A program made the translations under genes and the position numbers. The notes below the pieces were generated by a model. That model ran no database searches. It was not told the DNA's origin and saw only the letters and a list, made by a program, of their open reading frames with translations. This document shows positions 1 through 11,300 of a DNA stretch of 64,000 nucleotides, piece after piece; within the stretch, counting starts at the first letter, position 1; each line of letters opens with the position of its first letter. This stretch comes from Agarophyton chilense (lineage: Eukaryota; Rhodophyta; Florideophyceae; Gracilariales; Gracilariaceae), in assembly GCA_030374765.1 (NCBI GenBank), contig JARGXX010000079.1, forward strand, positions 62,001 to 126,000. The letters are read 5' to 3'.

Positions 1-2
1 TG

Positions 3-1178
3 AATACTTACCCGGTTATCGCGCTTTCTGGCGAAGCTGGCCTCATCGGCTGGGTACCGGGTTGTGATACCTTACACTCATTGGTTAAGGAATACCGCGA
101 AGTTCGAAAGATAATGCCGAATGTGGAACACCGGGTAATGCTCAGAAAAGCACCGGAACCGGACCGTTTGCCATTGCTCCAAAAGGTGGAACTGTTTCAG
201 TTCATGTTGCAGAACACTGGTGGGGTCGATATCGCCAAGGTATTGTGGCTGAAGAGTCGCAATTCGGAAATATGGTTTGAAAGGCGAACCATGTACGCTA
301 AGTCGCTAGCGACGACATCGATGATGGGCTATGTACTTGGTTTGGGCGATCGTCATCCCTCCAATATAATGATCGAACGAGACACTGGGAAGGTCATGCA
401 TATCGATTTCGGAGACTGCTTCGAAGTGGCGATGAAGCGAGAAAAGTATCCAGAGCGAGTTCCATTTCGTTTGACTCGTATGCTTGTTGATGCTTTAGAA
501 CCATGTGGCGTCAACGGCCATTTCCGTCAGACATCTCAAGTTGCAATGGAAGTACTGCGCAATGACGCACGCCAGTCCCTGCTCTCAATGATGGAAGCTT
601 TCGTATACGATCCTCTCATCAGATGGAAGCTCATAAAGGTGAAAGATTTGGAGGCTTTTAGAGAAGAAAAGAACGCAGATAGGGATGGGGTGGTCGCTTT
701 TTCAATGATGGGAACCACGGAAGGAGAGTCAGACATTGTGAGGAGCTTGCGAGAAACAGGAAGTCTTTCTGCGTCTGTTGCCGCCCTCTATCCACAGATT
801 CCGACAGGTCCTGTAGTGGTAGAACCACTCAACGAATTGTACCCCGGTGCGATTCCGACTCCATCTGTTCCTCTTCAGAACCAGGCCGAAACTCGTATTG
901 ATTTTGACCTAGCAGAACTCGAGACTCCAGCTGAAGCCGAAAGAAGTGCTAAACGACGTTTCTTCAGAACAGCTGACCCGTCGGACAACCGGATCACAAT
1001 TGTTGGCAACGAGAAAGCCCATCAGGCTTTGCAAAGGATTGATGACAAACTGGTTGGACGGGATTTCGATCCTAATGCATGCCTATCCGTTCCAGAACAG
1101 GTGGATTTGTTGATACATGATGCCAGGAACATTGAAAATCTTTGTTCTCTTTTCTTGGGATGGTGTGCGTTTTGGTGA
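3..1178 (+). CDS. TOR: TOR serine/threonine kinase, C-terminal part (partial)
   Basis: This is the 3' end of a PI3K-related kinase; the reading frame is open from base 3, so the gene begins outside the window. The frame opens with the kinase-domain stretch SGEAGLIGWVPGCDTLHSL. It continues through the catalytic loop GLGDRHPSNIM and the Mg-binding HIDFGD. It ends in a complete FATC tail (LTGRDFDP-like LVGRDFDPNACLSVPEQVDL, last residues LGWCAFW). That tail identifies TOR rather than ATM, ATR or DNA-PK. TOR is the kinase of TORC1/TORC2 that couples nutrients to growth and translation. Between kinase domain and FATC lies a linker of about 110 residues rich in Pro, Ser and Glu, longer than I expect for TOR. 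No intron is visible. The sequence after the stop contains AATAAA-like motifs near 1306. Confidence 0.95.
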   Translation, partial: NTYPVIALSGEAGLIGWVPGCDTLHSLVKEYREVRKIMPNVEHRVMLRKAPEPDRLPLLQKVELFQFMLQNTGGVDIAKVLWLKSRNSEIWFERRTMYAKSLATTSMMGYVLGLGDRHPSNIMIERDTGKVMHIDFGDCFEVAMKREKYPERVPFRLTRMLVDALEPCGVNGHFRQTSQVAMEVLRNDARQSLLSMMEAFVYDPLIRWKLIKVKDLEAFREEKNADRDGVVAFSMMGTTEGESDIVRSLRETGSLSASVAALYPQIPTGPVVVEPLNELYPGAIPTPSVPLQNQAETRIDFDLAELETPAEAERSAKRRFFRTADPSDNRITIVGNEKAHQALQRIDDKLVGRDFDPNACLSVPEQVDLLIHDARNIENLCSLFLGWCAFW

Positions 1179-2155
1179 CATTGCGGACGTAGATGTGAGG
1201 AAGATGTCCGTACGTACGGAGGGCATTGAGTCGGGTTGAAAACTTGAACTTGTACAAATATATCTATCATCTTGTATCTGTACAAATTTACAATTGTACA
1301 ACTTAATAAAAGTATGTGTATTGTGGTTTCTGAACTCTTCTCGATTCGATGCGCGTATGCTGTAGATAGAGCTCGATCGGATCTGTAACTGAAAGTGAGA
1401 CGTGAGACCGTTACTAATTGTTCGCGATTCACGCGCAAGAGCTGCGCTGTACGAGGCTCGTGGGGTACAGATCAATTCCAAAAGCCGCAGATAGCTTGAG
1501 AAGTTCTTCAATTGGAGGAAATCATCGATGATCATGTGATCGTGCTCGTGAGGGATCTATTTTCCATTCCGGCTTCAAAGTAATGTAGAGTCTTCAGGGT
1601 TGAGGGTTCTTAAGATGTGGCCCGCCTTTCTTGATTTAAAAACTACTAAAGGGGGCTACACTTGTCTCCCGGCCACGATAGCCTTCTACTTAAAAGATGC
1701 CATAACGTTTATCTACAGAACTGTCGTGTGTGAGTGGGTATGTGTATGTGTGAGTGTGTGGTGATGATGATGATCATCATCATCATCATGTGCAGCGACT
1801 CAAGCCATGCAGGCAGCCCGTTGATCGCGACTCGTACGGAGAGACAGGGAGAGTGCCCTGGGATGTGAAGGGTATGGGACTTCCTAGTATTGACGAATAA
1901 GGACACATGCATCATGGTGAACGAGTGAGAAAGGGGAAGACAATTGTTTCTGACCAAAAAATACTACGTGGGTGTATTTGAATATCGAGTCTTGGGGGTT
2001 CTCGGTCTCAAATACCTCCGTATCCTCTGGCAAAAGCAGGTGTCTAATTGCAGCCATAGTGCGTTTTGCGGCAGCAGTTCGTGGAAATTCAGATACGCCT
2101 TTCTTACATTGCTCATTACAAACACAAGGGAATTTCAAATTGGTGATGGTAAACC
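1179..2155. other. Intergenic region with simple repeats, no gene seen
   Basis: No convincing coding region is seen on either strand. It holds the TOR 3' UTR, a GT-rich stretch (about 1725-1760) and a trinucleotide palindrome, then the promoter of the downstream bZIP-like gene. Confidence 0.6.
1762..1785. repeat. Perfect 24-bp TGA/TCA palindrome
   Basis: Four TGA triplets are followed directly by four TCA triplets, giving a perfect 24-bp palindrome centred between 1773 and 1774. GT-rich sequence precedes it. Further TCA units run past the palindrome to about 1789. Confidence 0.85.
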
Positions 2156-3745
2156 ATGGCAACTGGGTTTCCATCGTACCCCACACACTCCGAAGCGCAG
2201 GCACTGGCATCACTTGCCACGACTTCTGCCACAGAACCCTTCACTGGTATCCAGTACTTTCACGAACTGCTTCGAGTCCTTCGAGATCCGGCAATCGCCA
2301 GGTTTCTATTTGCAAGTGACCCTATTGAGCTTCAGCACCTACTTAATCCACAACTCCCATTATTTTCTGTGTCAAATGATATGTACGAAACAAATGTGGA
2401 GCCCGACTCGAATCCCCTAGACTCTCTGTCTGACCACTGGAACAGTCGACAGTTTTCATTTCCCGCTCTTAGTTCTGATGGAAGAACATTCGGTTTTCTT
2501 GTTTCACAGGACACGTACATTCCAAGTTCTGCATGGGGTTTCAGTCAGGAAACAATAGAAAATTTAAGTCTAACTAGATTTGTCAAAGAGCACAACGAAG
2601 GTTTCTCAGTTTTTGTAGCGTACTACAAAGAATTCAATGCATATCGACTTGAATACACAAAACTGGCCACGAGTACGCGCCAAGTACGGTTTCTTGTCGC
2701 GGTGGATGCAAGCGTTTTCCAGAATCTCCGTCAAAGAGAATCGTTGTTCGTGAAGGACATGCTTCCGGCTCTGCAGGTCATGCAGATGTCGATAGAACAT
2801 CGTATATGCCCAAATTGTTCGCTCTCCGCTCAAGAATGCTTATGCCCGCCTCCAGTCGTGAAACCCGTACATCCATTCGACTACAATGCATTTAGAAAAT
2901 GCGCCATGAATCATGCAGGTGTTTTTGAAGGGAGAACAGCTTTGAGTTTGTTTGCAGGTGGGGTTCATTTCAGAAGTGGTTTGCTGGGTTCTCGGTTTGT
3001 CTCACGTCCAAGATATGACATCGACCTCGTTGAAGGACTACGACGATTGGCAATTAACAAGCATGTTGGTGGAGAAACTGCTAGACATTCTAATATATTC
3101 GTTGAATTTGCGAGAAATGTGCGGCAGGCCCGAGTCGAAGACGGAACTGACGCATCAACGGAAACTGCTTTGGGTGACTGCAACATACTTGAGATTAGCG
3201 ATGCTTCCGGATCGTTGAATGTGGGCACTGATACTTGGGATCCCAATCGTTTAGTTCCTTTTCTACCAGAGGAGACAGAATCCCCTCGAGCTACTGACAC
3301 GGGTCTTGCCCCATCTTTCATAGACGCCTTTCTAGGTTCTTCTGAAGCCCCGGAGAGACTAGAACATACAATCAATATATCCGAGGAGATGATGATCAGT
3401 ATGGGATCGGAGCATGAGATTGGTTCTCAGAAATCTACCGAACAGATCGGAAAAGCTAAAAGTGATGATGGCCTCGTAGAATCCGAATTAGCACCAAGAA
3501 CCAACGAAGGGAAATCCAGCAACGATAATCAGGTTAAACATCTCAAAGCAGAGCTTAGAAAAGAGCGGAACAGGGCAAGTGCTCAACGAAGCAACATGAG
3601 AAAGAAAGCAATGACAGACGCATTGAAGAGCGACCTTAAAACTACTCGAGAAAAGGCGGACTTGTTACGTTCGCAGGAGATGCTTCTCCGTAAGCAGAAT
3701 ATATATTTAAAGCAGCAAGTGGCAGAGAAACTGGTTAAGGAGTAG
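2156..3745 (+). CDS. bZIP-like protein with N-terminal Cys cluster
   Basis: A 529-aa protein whose last 65 residues read as a basic-leucine zipper. The basic region is ERNRASAQRSNMRKK (Asn472 of the family's N-x7-R pattern). A zipper follows with Leu at 490, 504, 511 and 518 in heptad register (Thr at 497). The spacing from Asn to first Leu is 18 residues, as in GCN4. The invariant Arg (8 after Asn) is replaced by Asn480. Near the middle (about residues 222-232) is a small CPNC-x6-CLC cluster that could bind zinc. The N-terminal 220 residues match no domain I recognise. The start at 2156 has a good context (aaaccATGG). Likely role is DNA-binding transcription factor, by family knowledge. The altered contact residue makes sequence specificity uncertain. 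Confidence 0.7.
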   Translation: MATGFPSYPTHSEAQALASLATTSATEPFTGIQYFHELLRVLRDPAIARFLFASDPIELQHLLNPQLPLFSVSNDMYETNVEPDSNPLDSLSDHWNSRQFSFPALSSDGRTFGFLVSQDTYIPSSAWGFSQETIENLSLTRFVKEHNEGFSVFVAYYKEFNAYRLEYTKLATSTRQVRFLVAVDASVFQNLRQRESLFVKDMLPALQVMQMSIEHRICPNCSLSAQECLCPPPVVKPVHPFDYNAFRKCAMNHAGVFEGRTALSLFAGGVHFRSGLLGSRFVSRPRYDIDLVEGLRRLAINKHVGGETARHSNIFVEFARNVRQARVEDGTDASTETALGDCNILEISDASGSLNVGTDTWDPNRLVPFLPEETESPRATDTGLAPSFIDAFLGSSEAPERLEHTINISEEMMISMGSEHEIGSQKSTEQIGKAKSDDGLVESELAPRTNEGKSSNDNQVKHLKAELRKERNRASAQRSNMRKKAMTDALKSDLKTTREKADLLRSQEMLLRKQNIYLKQQVAEKLVKE

Positions 3746-4670
3746 AGAGCACTCAGTGTCGTGGAGTTTGGGTTTCGTTCAATAGCTTAAGGAAGATGTC
3801 TTGTAAAACACAGTTTCCAAATCTCCCGCATATGCTCAAGATCTTAGCCCCTGTTTGAGATCCTGCTGCCTGCTCATTTTGCTTTAATGAACTAGATCGA
3901 GGACGGGCACACCGTGTGAAGGTGAGTTGTTCGTGCCCGCCTATGCCCAATTCTTTTCTCACGTCAGTTTTAGATATATCACTTCAGAATCAAGCCATCC
4001 CCCATTGCTTTCACATAACATTATCAGTGATCAACATTCTAATTTCAAGATCCCTGCTGCGTTTCCCGAGCACTGTGATCCATTTGGAGTAGAGACGTTA
4101 TAGACTTTGTCCAATGAGAGCAACCTCCAGAGTTTACCGAACGAGGTCGCCTTTTTGCATTGAATATGGGTTAGAGCACATGCGTTTCCGCCCATTGCGA
4201 TGCACCTTTCTCCAGTGCAATGTGTCATAAACTACAGGATAACAACATGGATACTGTCTTCGGATCCCATGTACAACACTAATCTCCTTGGCAGAGATTC
4301 GATTGGTGGCTCAGTTGAGTTTTCCGTAGAGGTAGCAATCCTAACCTTTCTAGAGTGCGCATTGGCTCATATCATGTCCGGAGAAAAAGAGACCACAGCG
4401 CGCCCCTTTAGCTCATGACTGTTCTATTTGTCCTTCCTCATCTGCGTTTGCACATCAGTGGTTCATATTTAAATATGGTAGATTTAAATAGTTTCGCGCG
4501 CTTTCCCCGAATTGATAATTCTGTTCAGGTTATGCTTGGCGCAGGTGGGACAAGGCCACAGTTGCCTCCCTTTGTCCTAGCTTGCTGAATCGAAAAGCCC
4601 CCGATACAACATGATCTGACCGGAATATGCCATACCCGGGGCGTGAAGATCTCAATCAGGTATTCGAAAG
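3746..4670. other. Intergenic region, no gene seen
   Basis: There is no supported ORF and no RNA gene I can recognise. The GGCTCAGTTGAG at about 4306 resembles a tRNA D-arm, but anticodon and T arms are absent. Confidence 0.6.
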
Positions 4671-7502
4671 ATGCGTAAAATGTCTGTGGAACGAAACGAC
4701 GAACTAAGCGGAGGTGGCACGATTGGCTCTTTACTTCGCCAACTCGTTGACTTACATGTATTCCCAGAAAGATGCGAATCTGCCCTTGAAGTCGCGTCTC
4801 GTTTACTTGAATCTGCACTCACCACTTCTCCAAGCCTGCAAACTGCCGAATCACTGACAAAATCAATGCTGTTTCGACTCGTAAGAGATGGTAAACATGC
4901 AGAGGTGTCCCGACTTGCTACGCTTACTGCCGGTTTAAAGTTTGAAAGGGCAATGAAGCCCCAGAACATCTGGCCTGTTCTTTACATTTTGAACGACTTG
5001 CGTGGGACGGCCGCCGATGTCCCCGAGCGACCAATCCAGACATCTTCGACGCAGCTTCATCTAGATATACGAGAGACTACACAGACTGAAGATAGCCCAC
5101 CAAGCACGGAAATTGTCGGAGAAGCGGAGACGAGTCTAAGTTTCGACGTTGAGAAGCCTGGAGAAACAACTATTACTTCGCCGAGAGTGTCATTGAACCC
5201 ATTCGAGTCAAAGCCGGAACTTGAAATTGATCCTTTGGCAGCTCTTTCTCTGTCAAGTGAAGAGGAAAGTTCCGAATCCTTGGAACTTGAATCCAAACGT
5301 AATTCGCGGATGAATGTCTGTGTTGAAAGGCAAGTGGAAGATTCATCGCGGGAAAGTTTAACCTCTTCCGTCGCACCCCAGAGGTCTACAATCATGGTGA
5401 CTTTGAACAACAAATCTTTAGATGTGAAAGTAGCTAGAGACTTACTTCTTATCGTCCAGGGCGAAAACGGGTCGCTTCTCAAGTTCCAGGGAGATGATAG
5501 CGAAGAATCTGTATCTATTGAAATGCCGAAGAATATAGAGCTATCACGTCCAGTCTGTGACATCGTTTATTGTGTTGGAGAAGTAGGCTTTCTGTTTCGC
5601 GTAATTCGGAAAAGAGTGGAAGAGGATGACAGAAATCAGAGAGGATTAGTCACAAAGAGCATGTGCCGAGCGATAGTACGCGAAATGGACACCTATTATC
5701 GAAGTTTAGTAACACTACGAGGGAATCAAGAAAGGTCACAAGCTGGGGATGAGACAAGAGCAGAACATACACTCCGGCAAATCTTCGTGTGGGCAACGCG
5801 AGAAAAGCCTCGCCTCCGATGGCTTGCAAGACTATGTGAAGAAACAAAACCCTTATGCGGTGGCCAAGTGCTTTCGCATCTTAAAAGAAGAAGGGGCTCT
5901 TACGTCGGAGTGGAGATCAGCGATATGATGTCGCGCATAATAGCCAGTACGGCAGCTCCGTTAAACCGGATGCTGATAAGATGGCTGGCCGAAGGTGTGC
6001 TTCAGGATCCAGATAATGAATTCTTTATTATGAAAGACCCAAAAGTGGCAGCAACGATGAAGCCAGCACCTCACACGGCTGCCATGTTGATGGAGGAGGG
6101 TGGTATTACACACGGGCTTGCAGGGGGTCCCAACGAAGCATCAACTGCTAGCCATAGAATTTGGTGGGGATTATTCAAACTTCGAAAAGAAATGCTCCCC
6201 GGAGCTATTGAGACTTCATTGGCACAGAAAGCACTCATGACTGGCAAGTCAATCGCATTTCTTCGCCGATGCTGTGGGGACGGGGAGTGGGTAGACTATT
6301 CCCATGCTCCGCTGGTTAATGCCCTGACTTCGGGAAACCATCCTCTATTTGATAGAGACCCGAGATTTCACAAGGATATTGTCAGAGAAGTTATCGAGGA
6401 CACGGGAAATTCGGCTAGTAGACGTCTCAAACATTTGTTCTTTGAGAAGTTTGATCTGAGCTATCACTTCGGGGCTATCAAGAGATATCTGCTTCTTTCA
6501 CAAGGCGATTTCACGCAAGCCTTGATGGACGGCCTCGCGCCTGTGCTTGATGGTAGTGGGGATATCCTCCGAAGCAATTTAACAGGAATTGTGGATAGTG
6601 CCCTTCAGTCTTCATCGAGCTTTAACGAGGATATTGACAAGGAAATCTTGGAGCGATTGGACGTCCAACTTTTATCCGCATCGAATAAGAGTCATATTGG
6701 ATGGGATATTTTCTCCCTTACCTATCGAGCTGAAGATGCACCCTTGAATACAATATTTTCTGTCAAGGTGATGGATGCCTATCGACTGATATTTAGATTC
6801 TTATGGCAGCTGAAACGCTTGGATCATCAAATGGTTGACGCTTACATGAATCTGCGGGACTTAGACGAGCGAAGAAGGGAGAGATTTGTGGTCAAGAAGA
6901 CGAGTCCGTTGTCAAGTGAATTGGATGCGGTTTTAAAGCGGTTTCACTTTCTCAGAATGAAAATGACACATCTAGTCCATAATCTGCAACATTATTGCAC
7001 CGTAGAAGTGTTAGAAGGCTCCTGGTCTGTCTTGGAACGTGAGATGTCAGAAGCAGATGATTTGGACGGAATGATTTATGCCCATTCGAAATACCTAACG
7101 GTTATAAAAGACCGAACGCTACTTTCGGACCGGAGCAGGTATGTTGCTGTAGAACTTCAAAAAGTATTGGAAACGGTGCTTGTTTTCGAAAAGTTACAAC
7201 GTCGAGTTTGCAGGCTTGTCCATGATAATCGCCTTCTGCAAATGGGTCACGGAGAACAAGGCGATAATGAAGAGCATGACCTTGATGAGCTGGTAGAAAG
7301 CGTCAAAAAGCTCGAGAAGACGTTTTTAAGCTCTTCTGACCGGTTCTTGAGTGTTCTGAGGACTCACTCAAGAATCGTAGATACTTGCGTATTCTTGGTG
7401 TCCCGCTTGGATTACAATGAGTACTACTCTAGGTATGCGCTACAGAGTATCCCGGGAAGGGAAGAGACATCCGACACGGGAAAAGAGGATTTGGAGCAAT
7501 GA
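4671..7502 (+). CDS. GCP3: Gamma-tubulin complex component 3 (GCP3)
   Basis: A 943-aa protein of the Spc97/Spc98 family, which nucleates microtubules by binding gamma-tubulin. The N-terminal 300 residues are poorly conserved and acidic/Ser-rich. The GRIP1-type helical region spans about residues 345-600, with RIWWGLFKLRKEMLP and the helix LMTGKSIAFLRRCCGD typical of GCP2/GCP3. The GRIP2 region spans about 585-890 and contains YLLLSQGDF and GWDIFSLTY, followed by FRFLWQLKRLDHQMVDAY. HNLQHYCTVEVLEGSWSVL closes the gamma-tubulin-binding face. Length is close to human GCP3 (907 aa), and GWDIFSLTY fits GCP3 better than GCP2. No intron is apparent. Role in gamma-TuSC assembly is inferred from family. 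Confidence 0.88.
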   Translation: MRKMSVERNDELSGGGTIGSLLRQLVDLHVFPERCESALEVASRLLESALTTSPSLQTAESLTKSMLFRLVRDGKHAEVSRLATLTAGLKFERAMKPQNIWPVLYILNDLRGTAADVPERPIQTSSTQLHLDIRETTQTEDSPPSTEIVGEAETSLSFDVEKPGETTITSPRVSLNPFESKPELEIDPLAALSLSSEEESSESLELESKRNSRMNVCVERQVEDSSRESLTSSVAPQRSTIMVTLNNKSLDVKVARDLLLIVQGENGSLLKFQGDDSEESVSIEMPKNIELSRPVCDIVYCVGEVGFLFRVIRKRVEEDDRNQRGLVTKSMCRAIVREMDTYYRSLVTLRGNQERSQAGDETRAEHTLRQIFVWATREKPRLRWLARLCEETKPLCGGQVLSHLKRRRGSYVGVEISDMMSRIIASTAAPLNRMLIRWLAEGVLQDPDNEFFIMKDPKVAATMKPAPHTAAMLMEEGGITHGLAGGPNEASTASHRIWWGLFKLRKEMLPGAIETSLAQKALMTGKSIAFLRRCCGDGEWVDYSHAPLVNALTSGNHPLFDRDPRFHKDIVREVIEDTGNSASRRLKHLFFEKFDLSYHFGAIKRYLLLSQGDFTQALMDGLAPVLDGSGDILRSNLTGIVDSALQSSSSFNEDIDKEILERLDVQLLSASNKSHIGWDIFSLTYRAEDAPLNTIFSVKVMDAYRLIFRFLWQLKRLDHQMVDAYMNLRDLDERRRERFVVKKTSPLSSELDAVLKRFHFLRMKMTHLVHNLQHYCTVEVLEGSWSVLEREMSEADDLDGMIYAHSKYLTVIKDRTLLSDRSRYVAVELQKVLETVLVFEKLQRRVCRLVHDNRLLQMGHGEQGDNEEHDLDELVESVKKLEKTFLSSSDRFLSVLRTHSRIVDTCVFLVSRLDYNEYYSRYALQSIPGREETSDTGKEDLEQ

Positions 7503-8347
7503 TATACTGGACCAACTCCAAAGACTCAAAGAAGGTGGCACTCCACAAGATATCCTCTGGTGCTTATTTTCGTCGGAATGGCACAATCACGACCGTTTGT
7601 CGATATGTTCGTTTTGAGATGCACAGAAAGAACAATGTCCAAACGTGTATGTCTTCCTCTTTTTTGAGAGCGCCAAATACTACTGGTTTCTGAGATTCTT
7701 AGAAAACGGGCTGATCGGGTGTTGGCCTTTCTTTGTGAGAGAAGCTTTGTTCGAACAGAAACGTTCTGCACGAGTTGTAATTAAGCTAGTGCAATCATAA
7801 AGGGAGGGAGAAAGTGATGACCGTTTGGCTCGAAGAGCAGTCGCACGTATTGGTGCGGGTGTCTCCAGAGATTTGTCAGGTTGTGCTAAAGAGGAGGGAA
7901 GGGGAGAGTTGATCAGTCGCTCTGGGTCTCGAGTTTGCTGATCAGGTAGTGGCTCGTTGAACGTGTGGAAACTGAGCCGGAGTGAAGCGGCGAAGATATG
8001 TGATTGTTCCAGCGACAGAACGAGCTGATATGTGAAGTTGGCTAAATAGCGCATAATCGTGTATTTCAAATTTGAAAGGGGTACGTGATTTGGTGCTTCT
8101 TTGGCGCGCATGATGCATAAGGCGCGCTCCGTTTCCTAAAACACCTTGTCGGGCCTTTCAGAGTTGAATACTACGAAGGGTAACTAGCACGGCATACAAC
8201 TGCCGACGCTCGTACTCCATGCTTGGCGCCACCTCTGCACCGCATCCATCATCAAGAAGCCGATAACAACTCTTCTCTTCTCGCCCTACGCTTAGAACCG
8301 GGTGGGGTTTGGCTTGACTTCCGACTTCGTCCACTTCAACTATACTG
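7503..8347. other. Intergenic region, no gene seen
   Basis: No supported gene. The antisense reading frames here are short, low in complexity and match nothing recognisable. Confidence 0.6.
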
Positions 8348-11300
8348 ATGTCTAGAACTGTACATCTTTCCTCCCATGTTTGGGCCATCACTCGCGAAGG
8401 TACCTTGCGCTATATGAACACGTATCAAGTTGAGTGGCATACAATCACTGATCTTCCGGCCCCTCCAGCCGCACTCACTGCTTGTGAAGAAGCGAACTTC
8501 GTGTATGCAGCATGTGTAGACGGATCTATTCACGCGTTTGACCCGGAGTCGGGCGAAATTCGTCAATCATCCCCCTCCCGTCTCCATGAAACCCCTTTGT
8601 GTCTATTGCCTCTATGGATGGAAAACTCACTGTTCATAGGTTTCAACGACGGAGCGGTGGTGCGCCTTTTTCTTAGTACACTGGCCTTCGACTGCATGTT
8701 GGGCAATGGCGTCGAACATTCTGCTGCTGTACATGCCTTGGATGCAGACGAAAGATTTCTGTACTCTGGTGGCGAGGATGCCACGGTGCTTGTGTGGGAT
8801 TTGAGAGAAGTGAACGCCGTTCGTGAGATATCTATTCCTTCTGCTCCAATACGAAGCCTTCTGCGCGTCGGAATATGTTTATGGGTTGGACTTGTAAACG
8901 GGAAGGTAGAGGTCTTCGATATTTTTGGCGAAAGCACCAATGGTATTGAGTGCATTTCCCAAAAACAACCTCACACCACTCCGGTTATCGACCTTCTGAA
9001 AGTTGGAGAGCATGAAGTCTGGTCTCTAGCTTACCCATCAAGCAGCGCTGAACTCTCGCCTACGCAGGAAAGTTCCGACCACAGCAATGTTATCTTTTGG
9101 GACACTCGTGATTTTTCCTACAAAACGTCTGATCTTTTCTCGGCTGAAGACATTTTTTCCGTGACAATTCTTGAACGTAAACCTTTCGAAGAAATATCTG
9201 TCATGGTCATCTCCGAAAGAGAAGGTCCACAAGTCGTGTCAACTGAAGTTCAAGGCCTCACTGCCAACGAAGCCGTAGAAAGCACTGAAGTACGGATAAC
9301 GGACCTTGAACAGCAACTTGCAGATGCTAACGATGAGATCGCGGCGCTGCGGACATCTGGATACTACGTGAAGACTCTTGAAGACAACAAGAGCAGCGAA
9401 GACTTGCCAGCTGATGAAATCTTTGATGCACTTTCAGCTCCAATTCGGGCGTCGTCGGCTACGGCTCATGACGATCGCTCCAGCGCCGGGAGGGAGAATG
9501 ATACCAAGGGGCCATTGGACGCTGGGAATTATTTGGCGCCAGTGTCTATGAAGAAATCTCATTGTGAACTCTTGAAAGCATCACTGCACCGATTATCAGA
9601 ATTTCTTGTTTCACTTCTGGCGGACGAAGTTTTGTCGCCTCATGTGTATGGCCCAACGGAAACATCAGAAATGCGAAAAGAGATTGCAAATATAACAAAA
9701 GAGCTTGAGTATGGAAAGCAGTTGATCGATACTTGTGAGGTGGACTATACAGAAACAACGACTTCGAGCATTCCTGACGAAAACGATCCTGGTGTGTTGC
9801 GAACACCCCAGAAAAATGAAAATCCAAGAAAAACAGCACTCCAACTCCAAAAGCGATTAGAAGAGGAAATTGACAAAAGCAGCCGATTAGAAAAGGAATA
9901 TGAAGTGGTATCGAAAGAGCGCAATTTGTTCGCAGAAGACATCAGGCAGCTCAAGTCACAATCAGAGAATACAATGTCCTCATTGCAAGGAATTATACGA
10001 GATCGAAGCGCTACATTGGAGGCAAAGGAATCATTGATAGTTGAGCTGAAAAGGAAGGTACATGATCTAGTAGAGGATTATGAACACGAAAAGAAAGGAA
10101 AGAAAGAAATCCAAGACGCGCTAGATGAAAAGTTCGAAGCTTTGTCAACGGCAGCCTCGGAAACGTCACGTACGTTCGAAGAGCAACTAAACGCAGCTTA
10201 TGACAAAATCGAAAAAAATTCGATTGAAGTGCAATCGCAGAAAGACACTCTAAGGGCTGCTGAGCGCCAGGTTGAATCACTGAAATCAGCGAATCAAGGA
10301 TTGGAAGCAAAGTGTGAAAACCTAGAAAATGAAATAGAGAAAGTTCTGGCAAGCGTTGAAAGTATATATTCAGAACACGCGGCAAAAGACGCACTAATGG
10401 AAACGGAGCATAATGCGACCATTGCAGCATTGAAAGAAGACCATCTTCGCGAAATTGAATTTCTGCGGAAGAGTCGCGGAACTCTGGATGAAAAGAACGC
10501 ATCTCTACGAAAGGACGTCGATACAGAAAGAAAAAGTGCGGAAGCGGCGCACCAATTAGTGACACTAAAATTGGCACAAACAGAGAGGGATCTACAGAGA
10601 TCTCAATCACGAGCGGACTCTTTGGAGGCCCAATATCGCCAGAGATGTACGGAATTAGAATCTTCACTACTAGACACTCGAGAGAAGTTGTCAAGTGAGC
10701 GGTCGTCTTGGGAGTTTAGCGCCCGTCAGGCAGAAGGCAGAGTTCAATCGGACATTGAGAACGCCATTTATCAGCGTGACCTGAAGCTTCGTGAAAAACA
10801 TTCTATTATAGAGGATCTCAAGAAGCGCCTTCATATTTCTAAATCCACAGAGTTAGAGAAAGGAAACTGCATCCGAGAGCTTCGTGAGGAAGTGGACGAT
10901 TTACAAACGGAGAGAAAGCTACTGCTTGAAGAAGTTGAACATCGAAGAAAAGCTGAATCATTGTTCCAGACGGAGGCTGAAACTATGACTGAAGCGATAA
11001 CGACGCTGAGAACAGCAGCAGAGGAACTCCAAGATTCATTTGATGGTGCTGATATGGAGAATAAGAGTTTGCGAGAGGACATTGAGCAAATCTCGAAAAA
11101 GCTTCGTTCAAGAGATATTCGTATCAAAGAACTGGAGAGTAAGATCAAGATTTCCAGAGTATATGCAGATGATGGCGGTGAGAGCGATGACGATCTAATC
11201 AGAGCTAAGAGAGCCCTATTAGCCTCTGCCAATGCGGAAATAGAGCAGCTGTGCAAAGAGATCGAAGCCATGCAGAGAACGAACAAAGCCCAAGAAAAAG

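Noticed and set aside
4300-4345. tRNA D-arm-like GGCTCAGTTGAG
   Set aside because: No anticodon arm, T-arm or acceptor follows.
10011-10694. Antisense ORF of 227 codons in the coiled-coil gene
   Set aside because: It is a shadow of the biased codon use of the WD40/coiled-coil gene; the sense frame is clearly the real one.
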